The notes beneath the pieces are model-generated. The model did not search any database. It was given only the letters and a program-made list of their open reading frames with translations, and was not told the origin of the DNA. DNA of 64,000 bases, taken from assembly GCA_002189035.1 (NCBI GenBank), contig NEEC01000002.1:2604001-2668000 (forward strand). Reading direction: 5' to 3'. The stretch is from Utricularia gibba. Lineage: Eukaryota > Streptophyta > Magnoliopsida > Lamiales > Lentibulariaceae. This document shows, in pieces, positions 27,762 to 37,899 of the stretch. The stretch's first letter is position 1, and each line of letters begins with the position of its first letter. A program made the translations under genes and the position numbers.

Positions 27762-28997
27762 TGGAACGGCTTGGATAAAGAATAGGCCATTGCAACATCA
27801 GATAACAAAAAGGGTTTAAACACCCCATTGATCTTTCATCAACTAAAGTAGTTCCTGCATCACTTTATGTAAACAACAATATTCAGCTACTGGGAAAAGA
27901 AAAAATACCGAACATATATAACATTGCACATCAATCCACACCTTTCAATATTCATCAACACAGAATACAAAATGCTGTTTCAGTATGTCATCCCCCAAAA
28001 TAATCTTTTCACAAATACAAATGGCTGCTTCGATATGCAACATGTAGTATGAATACATTCAACATTATCAATTAAACAAAGCTGAAAATGTGTCAAATCA
28101 ACTACCTTTTCCTTGACCATGCTGACTCTGGCACAGGTTTCCTGCTGCTTGTCTTTGACGGAAAAACATTTTTCATTGACACTGATCGCCATTGGAGCCA
28201 TCATCCTCCCTCTAATCCCTCAACCCTAATCTTCGTTTAGCTCAGCATTGCATTCTTTCAAACTTCCTTCTGGTTTTCTTCTGCGAAGCCTCGTCCCCAT
28301 CGCTACCCTCACCTGATTTCTTCACATAATCTGCCAGTTTTCTCTTCTTATTACTCGGGTTCGCTCCCTCTTCTGACCCCCTGCTTAAGAAACCCGGGTG
28401 ACCGGGCTCGTATCCTCGTACAGCTGGGTTTGGATACAAATTTTGATTTTGCTTCTTTATTATAATATAAAAAATATAATAGTTGTAATTATATATATAT
28501 ATATATATTATTTTATCAGTGTTTGGATAATATTATATATACATATATAATATATATATATATATATCATTTTTAAAATTAATTTTAAATTATATATATA
28601 TAATTATTTATTTTACAATACCTCGTACAAGTTTTAATACATTTTAAAATATTAAAAAAATAAGTATTTAAATTTAATATTATTAAATATCATAATTTTC
28701 TTAATTTTTTATAAAAAATATCAAATAAACCCTAAAAAAGTATAATTTCGGATTGAAAATAATCTTATCCCGAATTTTAAAATATTATATATTATTATCA
28801 TATTCAATGGACAAGCTTCAACAATCTTAGTACAAATATACATACAATATCGAAACGAATGGCAAAAGAGTATTTTAAACCATAACATCTTACAGGACAG
28901 CATGGGTTAATACTCAAGCGATGAGAAACTGAAGAGTAGCCACAACATCAAGATGAATCCTCTTCCTCTTCATCTTCCTCCCCTGTCTGCTGCTGAT
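27762..28997. other. spacer between the convergent CKX and GPDH genes
   Basis: The 3' flank of CKX, a short more GC-rich stretch at about 28200-28430, then AT-rich DNA with AT microsatellites (28480-28605). A 74-codon ATG frame on the minus strand at 27980-28204 has no family I recognise. I do not call it a gene. Confidence 0.45.
28482..28603 (+). repeat. AT dinucleotide microsatellites
   Basis: Three near-perfect (AT)n tracts at about 28482-28508, 28545-28566 and 28589-28602, separated by AT-rich sequence. Confidence 0.8.
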
Positions 28998-30767
28998 CTA
29001 CTTCATCAGCAGAAAGGGCTGGTAGATGGAGTGGCTCTGTGCGATCTCGATGCGCTCTCGAGGGTCGTTCATGGTCTCGTCTCTCAGAGCTTGCAGAATC
29101 CCTTCGCAAGGGAGCTCCCTAATATACATACACACCATGGAAGATTATGAGGCTGAGTTTCTAAAGGGTACAACCCTGATGCCACATTTACCTGGTTATG
29201 AGTATTTTGAAGAGTGTCTTCAAGATGGGGCAGAGCTCTACTGGGGCAATGTGCTTTTTCTCATTGCGGTGTTGGATGCTTAACCGGGACTGACTCAGCA
29301 GCTCGTAGAAGGCTTTCACTGCAGACACTCCCTGTGGATGGATCGCATTGTATGTGAAGGGTGATGGTCTGGTCTTAACATCTGAGAAGTGAGTTCACAG
29401 AGATGTTTCAAGGCCTGTACCTGAATCATTCCCTTGCCTTTGATGCTGTCACCCATGTCGACCTTTATTTCACCTTTGGCTAGCATTTGTCCATACCATG
29501 CATTGCGGCCCTTCAACAAGGTTACGTATGTGTCTGCCAGAAGAGGGCCTGCAAGCTTCTCGGGCTCCTCTGCCAAAAGGTGGGTTATGAAGATCATCTC
29601 CGATGTGCAGTGAGCAAAGTACACGGACTTGCTCGTCGCACTCTCATTTGTGAGTGCCGCCACCATGCCTGCGTAATAAAAAAAGAGAGCTTAGCTTCAC
29701 AGTGAACCAGACAATGTGGTTAGCTTCATCTACCAATTTGACTGTTGCCTTGCTAATGCAGAGTCTCATACCTGCTCCAACCGCGTAGACGTTCTTCAAA
29801 CCGCCCATAACTTCGTGAGTGACAAGATCTCCGTTATCCCAAACAATAAATTGCGGCTGCCTGAGGAACCTTGCAAGTGGTTTCCTCCATTTTTCAGCTC
29901 CACATATCCGAGCATTGGCATACTCCTTGTTGTAAATTTCTGAGGCGATGTTCGGCCCTCCGAGATACAGTATGTTTTCCATGGGGACTCCAGCTGAAAA
30001 TTTACCCATGATACATAATTATAGCATAACGCAGCTCATTGCATCATATACATGTGAGAAACTGCTAAAGGTTTCAACATATCGCAGTGGAGCAGAAGAG
30101 AGTGCCATCAACCACAAATGAATGAAGATAAGTATGTCATCTTACTTGCTCGATTTATCATCTGAGTTGGAGTAACTATTCGTGGTTCAGGTTCCAGCTC
30201 TGCCTCGATTCCTTTAGCCAAAGAAATGATAACAGGATGTGTGATGCGTTCCTTCCAATAACGGCTAATTTCAACAAAGACTTCCTTAGTCTCAGTTGAA
30301 GGCAATCCATTGATGACAATGTCAGCATCCCAGACAGCCTCCTGTAAATTAGTCACAACCTTTAAAGGACAAAGGGGGGTATCAATCATGTTCAAGCAAA
30401 ACCCATCTTTCAATATCTCATCAGCATACAGAACTCGATCTCCTAATCTCCCTTCCACATACTTCAAATAGGCACATCGTCTGATCAGCCTCCTCAGTAC
30501 ATCTTCCCTTGAATTGATGATTTCGAATAAACGCTCAGCAGTAGCTCTATCAACAGACCTCCCAGCTCTTCTCCATATCCTTATCTGAATCTTATCACGT
30601 AGCATTCCATATGCATCTTGTAGCAGAGCACTAAACACACTGCCCCATGCCCCTGCACCTACACCCACTATCCTCAGTGGATCTCCATCAGCTTTCCCAA
30701 ACAACTCACGAAGTTCATCAACTTTATCATCCAACAAGCCATTGGTTCTTTGTATTTGCCCATTCAT
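28998..30767 (-). CDS. GPDHC1: glycerol-3-phosphate dehydrogenase (NAD+), cytosolic GPDHC1 type
   Basis: Reduces dihydroxyacetone phosphate to glycerol-3-phosphate with NADH. In plants the cytosolic form works with mitochondrial FAD-GPDH in an NADH shuttle and supplies glycerolipid backbones. Exons on the minus strand: 30146-30767, 29772-29993, 29421-29668, 29192-29331, 28998-29118, giving 450 residues. Motifs: the Rossmann loop [53 protein letters not shown], the catalytic-region Lys in [17 protein letters not shown], and GRNAWYGQ. The start is [10 protein letters not shown]. The leader appears spliced (exon 31033 to about 31265, acceptor at 30810), and no in-frame ATG occurs upstream before a stop, which supports 30767. 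No frame breaks. Confidence 0.94.
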
Positions 30768-31032
30768 ATGCCCATTACCATCAACAGCAACCTCAGCAGC
30801 ACCCCCATTTCTAAAAAAAAACATCAATGACCTACAATTAACAAATTACAAAACGAACAAGAAAGAAAAAGAAAGAGTTTCAATACCGCAACAAGCAGCT
30901 GGCCGCATCACGGAAGAATGGGGGAACCCAAGAGTATCCATTTTAAAGTTAACACAAAACCCATAACAGCTTGCCGAACAATGAAGCATAACAAAATCCG
31001 CCAATGTACAAAAACGACTTTGAGGAGCTCAC

Positions 31033-31300
31033 CTGTACCCGCCGCCAAACTGCAATGACGACTTAGAAGATGAAAGGAAAAGAACACAATCCTGGTTTCC
31101 CTGTACTTGAAGAATTCGGGGTGGATCTGAACAGGGAATCAAACCCGACTGTTGGATCGCTCATTCAACATCTCAGCAGAAGCAGAAAGCTTCACAAAAT
31201 CCAGAAATACAAAAATGGCTTTTCTATAAAGATAGGCTTCGAGGCGACAATTACAAAGACGGCTTCCCAACAGGGCTCGCGTGTGTGTGTGCATATAAAG
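31033..31300 (-). promoter_or_regulatory. GPDH promoter and leader exon with upstream ORF
   Basis: On the minus strand CTTTATATGC (31291-31300) is a likely TATA box, placing the start near 31265. The leader exon ends at 31033 with a strong donor (CAG then GTGAGC) and joins to 30810 after a T-rich acceptor. A 33-codon upstream ORF runs from 31164 to its TAA at 31063-31065, wholly inside the leader exon. All of this is inferred from sequence. Confidence 0.5.
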
Positions 31301-32277
31301 CATTGGAAAATTTTGAGCGACTTTTCGAGAAACAGTACACGTTTTTGGTTTGAAATTTAAGAAGTTCTACTCAAATTGGAAGCTTCTTTTTTCGGCATTA
31401 TCATTACACGTTGGACCTTCTTAGTTTACATTAAATTCAAGTTTTTATATTTAATTCGAATACATTAAAAATATCCATTTTTATTACATATTTTCATAAT
31501 TTTATTTGAATGTACATAACACCCAATGCTTTAAAATTCGAGATTGAATCTAGGGTTATATACAATTTAATCTAAACTCGTGATTTTTTGAATTTGATTT
31601 AATAATTTTTACCCATCTCTTCCTTAGAATTTATTTTTTCTCTTATGCAAAGTAAATATCATATTCTTATTTTTCTATGGATTTATAAACATTTGTAATA
31701 AACACACAAAATATAATCTATATCTATTCAAAACTGTCCAAACTGATTAACCAAACATGGCCTAATAGTTTTTCTTATTTATAGTTAAAATAATTAAAAA
31801 CATGTGGAATATATAAAAAAATAGATGTTTAATGCAAATCTACATATGCACAAACTCACAAAGAAGGAATTAAAAATTCATATAAAAATTCAATTATTTT
31901 CAACCAAATAATATATTCTTTTTATACATTGATTTGAAAAGTAACATGCAATCACCTTCAAATGCATAGAATTTAATTATGTTTCAAATTTTAGAAGGTG
32001 CTATACTATTTTTGACATAAGATATATTAGAAAATTTCAAATCTTTATGTATACTTACAGTAAAAATTACTTTAATTTATTAATAATTTTAAAATTTAGA
32101 ATATGATTTTAATTAAAAAAATTTAAAACACTAGAGTTAGAATTTTGGAAGTGACACCAAACACTATCTAATTTAAGAAATGGAAACACGTGTTGAAAAC
32201 AAATATTCCATTTATGAGTTAATGTTGTATAGGGAATATTACTTTATTATGATAAATAATGAAATTTTTGTGTAATT
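31301..32277. other. AT-rich spacer
   Basis: Upstream sequence of GPDH and downstream sequence of the choline-transporter-like gene. Low complexity and AT-rich from about 31430. No supported feature. Confidence 0.55.
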
Positions 32278-34039
32278 TCATCGTCCGGAGCTGGCTTTTA
32301 GAATCTCCAGCCGGTCGACTATTGTCCGGTCGAACAACCGGTTCTCTGGATTCTCCGCATAACAAACGTAGTAGCAGCCAACGCAAGCTTGCGGCAGCGC
32401 CATGGCGATTCTCGTCTGCAACCAAGAAACAACAGCCACAATCGATCACAATCGTTTGCATCAGTTTCGTCAATCAATACTCAGAAATATACAGACCATG
32501 AGGTATCCGATGAAGGCGGCAAGCGAGGCGAGCGCGGCGGTGTAGCCACGGTACACGGAGGCGGACCAGGCGGTAACCACGATCGCACAAATGGAGCCGC
32601 TGCAAACGCTACTGAGGAAGCAAATGGAACTCATGATATCGGTATTTACGATCTTTACGATTTCTCGTTTCTGGAACAGACTCCATGTGTCTCGTGATGC
32701 TTGTACGAATCCTTTTCCGTATGCAGCGATCTGGATCAAGATTCCGGTCACGGTTTATGTATGAATTCAAATTTTGGGGAGAGGAACAGGGGAGGCGATT
32801 GACTGATTCGTTTACCTGAACATACGCCCAGCCGTTTCCTCGGCTGAAGATGGATTCCATGACGTGGAGACAACAATGCGCACAAGAAAACATGAACTCG
32901 TCTTCCCCTCGATCAGATTCAGTCCCCGAGCCACGATCCGGAGGGCTTCGATGGAGGGAACAAGAAGTGATCCCAGGGTTGCACTCCCGAGGTTCCGAGT
33001 CAAGGCTCGTTGGAATGAGAAGCTAGTGCTCGACTGAATGCCTCTGAGGTAATAAAGAGCCAGAACTCTACTAACTGTAACATTAGCTACATTTCTCAAC
33101 ACCTCTGCGATCCATGCCAGGCTCAAGATCAATGCTATTATGATCAGTGGTGGGAAGTAGAAATTCAGTGATCCAATCACAGCTATAATCCACAAAGATG
33201 TCCACAAGAATCCTGCTACAAGCATGTAGTAAGTGGGATCGTTCAAGTCTCTAAATTTGGGAACTGGATCAAGAGATTTGATGACTATTTTGGAGCAAAA
33301 GCTAGCTCGTTGTGTAACCCAACAAGCGTAGAGTCCATCACCGATAGCGAAGGCAATAAATAAGGCTCCGACGGCATCTGTTGAGGGACGTTCTAAGCAG
33401 ATGAGAAGAATCCCTGCAGCTAAGGTCAGGATAAAAGAGCTCCAGATGATGAAATAAACCATGAATTCAGGCCAAAGCCTCACAGATTTCTGCCAGAGGA
33501 ATGCTAGTGTCACGCTGAGAAGAGATGCTACCTCAATCCGAGGGAAAAAATACCTCAACAGCCGCTGATCTCTACTACTTCTTCCTTGTTGCACCAGTTC
33601 TTGGATTCCCTTGAATATCAAGAAGGAGCCCAACCCAACAACCGATACCAGATGCACCATGAACAAAAACAGGGAGAACTTGTCGGTATAGCGTCTTGAA
33701 TTAAGGGAGGCAGCTAATGGTTGCTACACAAGAAACAACAAATTCTTTTCAACGACAGGTGAAGCACATCAATTCATGAATGAGAACTAAAAGATGTACT
33801 TTTACCTGTGGTGCAGGATCAGTTATATGCGGCGATTGGTGATGGGAGGAAAACTGAGCCTGGGGATGAATGGGAGAAGCACTCTTCATCCGAGTATCCA
33901 TGACAAGTCTCAATGGATTAGTAGCATTCAATCTCTGCATTCTGGAGATGTGAACTCCTGTCCCTACGTAATCTCTCCCCTCCTTCCCCATCTCTAAATC
34001 CTCCTTCACCTTTTCTTCTTCTTCTTCTTCTTCCTCCAT
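32278..34039 (-). CDS. choline transporter-like (CTL/Pns1) membrane protein
   Basis: Multi-pass membrane protein of the SLC44/CTL family. The plant CHER1-type members affect choline or lipid trafficking and vesicle sorting. The substrate of this copy is not established. Exons on the minus strand: 33806-34039, 32816-33723, 32497-32730, 32278-32415; about 504 residues. The N-terminus is acidic (MEEEEEEEEKVKEDLEM) and cytosolic. Hydrophobic segments follow, including FMVHLVSVVGLGSFLIF and LWIIAVIGSLNFYF. Family motifs are the C-terminal block around RIVARGLNLIEGE, CLHVMESIFSRGNGWAYVQ, AYGKGF, and the ending ACVGCYYVCYAENPENRLFD. The frame breaks at CCCC 32905-32908. One added base joins GLNLIEGE to DEFMFSCAHCC and restores divisibility by three. 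I chose the ATG at 34039 because no ATG precedes it in frame before a likely leader acceptor. Confidence 0.9.
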
Positions 34040-34560
34040 TTTTATGTGTTGTTCGTTTTGTCCTTCTGACGACACCTACACGTAGGGAAATGATAAAAAC
34101 CATGAAATGAAAAAAAAAAATATATTGCGGGTATGAGCAAAAAGAAAGGAGAGGAAGTTGTTGAATCTACTAGTTCTTCTTGAGCAACCATAGGTGGCGA
34201 AAAAGGAAAGCGTCCGAGTTCCAGAATCGAAACTTGGCCAGATTTATTCACCCGTAAAGGTAAACCAAATCCACCAAACTCGCAGCTCCCTTGAATCTTC
34301 TCCCCTGATTTTTGGTTGAACTTTCTGGCTTTGGGTGGAACATGGAACGAAAGGCACTTGGCTTCACGCACTGACAACGGCGCGTGAAATGCACCACCAG
34401 AGGTAGATGATGAAGTTAGTGAAGTTGGCCCCAGGTTACGTTGGAAGGGACGTGGCCTATTTACTACTAGGCCACCCCGCAATGAGTGCACGTGTTTTTT
34501 ATTTTAACGAAGCCACCAGTTTGACCGGTGGTTGACCAGGTTACATTGTCGGGTCGGGCT
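34040..34560. other. upstream region of the CTL gene
   Basis: Leader and promoter of the minus-strand CTL gene. A long open minus-strand frame (34042-34491) begins without ATG and matches no family I know; I treat it as leader sequence. Confidence 0.45.
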
Positions 34561-34618
34561 CCTGCTTGGCGCTCGCGCTGGAAGACCGCCTCTGGGAAGA
34601 AGGTCGGGTGTGGTTTTG

Positions 34619-34860
34619 GATGTCGTCGGAGGCATACGGGAGGGTGAGAGCCAAAAGATTGACTTTCAAGGGCATAGAGCTCGCTGTGAGGGACAAATCC
34701 ATCAGCCAGAAGAAAAAGAAGAAGAACGAGAGCAAGCTCGTTGATGAAGCCGACGCCGAGGAGGCATCAGGCGCGGCCGAGATTTAAACTATTGATGCGG
34801 CCAAGATGATTAAGTGCGAAGAAACGTGAAAACCAAGTCTGTAGAAGAAGCCTGCAGGAT
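34619..34860 (+). pseudogene. degenerate copy of a small Lys-rich plant protein
   Basis: An ATG at 34619 opens MSSEAYGRVRAKRLTFKGIE followed by a Lys-rich tract, then an acidic Ala-rich stretch ending EASGAAEI at a TAA (34785-34787). The same frame then continues with TIDAAKMIKCEE, and KTKSVEEACRIA follows a further stop. This resembles a small plant gene family whose members read through this point with a Tyr codon. I cannot name the family with confidence. The absence of an intron and the stops suggest a processed or decayed copy. Confidence 0.45.
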
Positions 34861-35443
34861 CGCGTAACGAAGAAAGGTGATCGTGTGGGAAGAGGGTATT
34901 CTCAATAATGGTTTAATCTTTAGAATGCTGGGATTCCATGCTTAGAGTTGAAGTTTGAAGATATCGTTACCTTGTAGGTGGTCAATTCAAAAGGTGATTT
35001 CCAAAGAAGGATTACGATGTTGATGCAGAAAGATGATATTTAAGGTGCGCAGAACTTCATTTTCATGCATTCTGAACTTGGCCACACGTGGTAACACAGG
35101 CCAGCTCCATATATTTTTGAACATGAAGTTGCCTTAACCTCTCCAACAATACCTGGTTTCAATTTTCAGGATGAAAGCCAACACATGGCAGTATGTCTAA
35201 TGATTGCTGCTTTCCATCTGTTCACTTTTGAAGTTATGAGAATACATAGGAGAATCAGAACTCCAGATCTTACCCTTTTCTGTGGCTTTACCTTACACGT
35301 CAAAAGACATGCACCGAAAGCAGCCTAATTTGGTGCTTGAATTGCACAACAACAGATCTTGTTTTTCATCAGCATATAAATCATTTCAGTGCCAGAGATG
35401 CCATGTAGTGTCGTAAAGAAACTGCATTTCCGAGAAAAGAGCC
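34861..35443. other. upstream region of the organic cation transporter
   Basis: No supported coding sequence or repeat. It should contain the promoter of the downstream transporter gene. Confidence 0.5.
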
Positions 35444-37135
35444 ATGGAAATGGATGAAGAAGCACGAATGGTTCTGAAAAAGCCAAATGCTTTTAGCAAA
35501 AATCTGACTGTGGATGAGGTAGTGGAAGAGTTTGTGGATCAATTGGATTTTCCCAGCTTCTACAGGTTTTCTTGGTGTCTCTAGCACGTATATTTGATGC
35601 TCAGGCTACACTTATTACCATATTCACAGATGCACAACCGCAGTCATTGAAATGTGTTGCCCCTGGAAAATGTGACAATACAAGGTATAGCTCTGTTTGT
35701 GGACTGCAGCCCGAGATTTGGGAATGGAGCGGTGATAACACAAGTTCCATTGTTGCTGAATGGGGGCTTATTTGTGATCATAGATTCCTTGCAGCCCTCC
35801 CTACATCAGTTTTCTTCCTCGGCTCTCTTGTTGGTAAGTGTTTATTTTACCATCAACTTTCTTGTACACTTTGTTCAGCACTCTCATTTTACTTCCCTGT
35901 CATGATGCAAATTTCACTCATGTGTCGTTCCAGGATCCGCAGTGTTCGGATACTTGGCCGATGGGATCCTAGGAAGGAAAAAATCACTGGTGTTTTCATG
36001 TCTTTTGACCTCTGCCACCATCTTTCTTACTTCACTTTCACCAAACATATTTGTTTACACAACTCGTCGATTTGCCACTGGGTTTTCTCGGGCCGGCATC
36101 GGCATATGCTGCCTTGTTCTCTCAACCGAAGCCATTGGTCGGAATTGGCGTGGGCAAGTTGGCCAATACGGTTTTTTCTTCTTTGCAATAGGCTTCCTGT
36201 CGATCCCATTAGCAGCTTCTCATGCAGCAACTCGCTGGAGAAACTTGTACATGATTTTCTCCGTCTTCCCTGTCATCTACTCCATCTTTTTATTAGCACC
36301 CTTTGTTTTGGAATCTCCAAGGTGGCTTCTTGTTCAGGGGAGAAGTGAAGAGGCTCTTGATGTCTTGAAACGATATGCAGAAATAAACGGTAAGAAATTG
36401 CCGCAGAACTTAAGTTTCAAGTCACCATTTGGAGATGAGAGTAATAAAGCATCTGCTGTACATGATCTCTAGACTACAAGATGGGCTATCAGAAGATTGG
36501 CTGCTGTTATGATCACTGGATTTGGAGTTGGATTAGTTTACTTCGGCATACAGTTCAATATGTATCTCACTGTGGCCATAAACGCCACGATGGAGATCCC
36601 TGCTGTCTTCATTGGTGGAATTCTGCTAAGATTCACAGACCGCCGTGGACTCTTCTCTTCTTCAGCTTTCTTTGCTGGGGTTTCATGTGTTCTCTGCGCC
36701 ATTTTCTCAGGCAAAGGAAACGGGAACCCAATGGTGTCCCTTTTCCAGTTGACACTCGGGGCTGTGGGTTTCATGGCAATTTCCAATGCTTACAATGTCT
36801 TATATGTCCACTGCGTCGAGCTTTTCCCTACAAATGTGAGAAACTTTACTGTTTCTCTACTGAGACAGGCGCTGATGCTGGGTGCCTCCATTTCTCCATT
36901 GCTGGTTGTGTTGGGAAGATCGCATCCATCTCTTTCGTTTCTCGCCTTCGGAGTTGCGTCGCTTGTCAGTGGATGCGTCATCTTCTGGTTACCCGAAACC
37001 AGAAACACCCCATTCTACGAAACTCTGAAGCAGCAGCAGCAGGAAGATGGAGAATATGATCAGTTGCAGGTGCAGCTGACTGAAACCCAGACCAGAGGAC
37101 TCTGCACGATCCCAATCCATGCTCTCAACTCCTAG
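35444..37135 (+). pseudogene. organic cation/carnitine transporter (OCT) with in-frame TAG
   Basis: Major-facilitator transporter of the plant OCT family, which moves organic cations or carnitine-like solutes across the plasma or vacuolar membrane. Two exons, 35444-35833 and 35934-37135, about 530 codons. Family sequence is strong: LARIFDAQATLITIFTDAQP, WEWSGDNTSSIVAEWGLICD, the MFS loop [43 protein letters not shown], and a final [14 protein letters not shown]. Two breaks exist. TTTT at 35567-35570 lacks a base and is probably a sequence error. TAG at 36470-36472 replaces the Trp expected in the LWTTRWAVRRM block. About seven residues normally found between GIQ and YLTVAINA are also missing. 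The second copy at 41-47 kb shares the TAG and the loss. It may be non-functional, or truncated after about 310 residues. Confidence 0.85.
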
Positions 37136-37880
37136 CTGATGCCCCCATTGGAATTCTCATCCCACCTTCACAAGTCAAAAGGAAAAAGTCTCGTCCAAGG
37201 TAGAGTTGGGTACTGGTTGAATTGTCAAAAAAAATGCCCAGCAGCATATGGATGGGGTCAGAAGTCCAAATTCTTGACTCGACCCGGATCACAAGTCTTC
37301 CCGGGTATAAAATCAGTAGAAATTTCAAATATCTAAAATCAAGATTTAGGTTATATTCTAACCTTTTTTTTTTTTACTTTTACTTCGGACAATGAAAAAT
37401 AAATCAGGACAAAATAATATTTTCGTTACAATTTTTAACTTCTAAATTAATTCTACCTCTTATAAAAATATATTGAATATGAGAATTAGTTTTGAGTTAT
37501 TTCTGACTTGTTATTTCTACTGTATTTGGAATACTAGACTTTCATGTAATGTGAACATGTACTTGTGGTATTTGAAATTTTTAGTCATCAAATCATTAAG
37601 GTATTTATTAATATTATAAACAAGTAAAAATATAGACATGGTAAATTAATGTTTGGGTTTTAAAGATATTAGTATATTAAGTTTTGATTAATTGAAAATT
37701 AAAAAATTAAAAATTAAAATAAAATTTGGAAAGAAGTAAAATACACAAGTTTTTATTATTAGGATAAAATGGGTCATATGGATCAAGGCCAAACCAATAT
37801 TTTTACAGTATATAAGTTAATATATTTTATCAACTTCATATGAATGATACAATCGATTTTGATTTATGAGTGGTATTCAT
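37136..37880. other. AT-rich spacer downstream of the OCT gene
   Basis: Transporter 3' flank, then AT-rich sequence up to the truncated Copia element. No LTR or gene that I can identify. Confidence 0.5.
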
Positions 37881-37899
37881 CAATTTGGTTCGTAACTGT

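Noticed and set aside
28242-28439. Minus-strand open frame with a Lys-rich end (KKTRRKFERMQC)
   Set aside because: It begins at a TTG codon with no ATG, has no recognisable family, and shows no splice partner.
34042-34491. 150-codon minus-strand open frame upstream of the CTL gene
   Set aside because: No ATG at its start, no recognised family, and it overlaps the expected leader and promoter of the CTL gene.
36390-36472. Possible intron removing the TAG in the OCT gene: donor GTAAGA at 36390 and acceptor CTCTAG at 36472
   Set aside because: The donor is in phase 1 and the acceptor in phase 0, so the join gives a wrong frame ([10 protein letters not shown]) instead of TTRWAIRRL. Relatives also code through this stretch.
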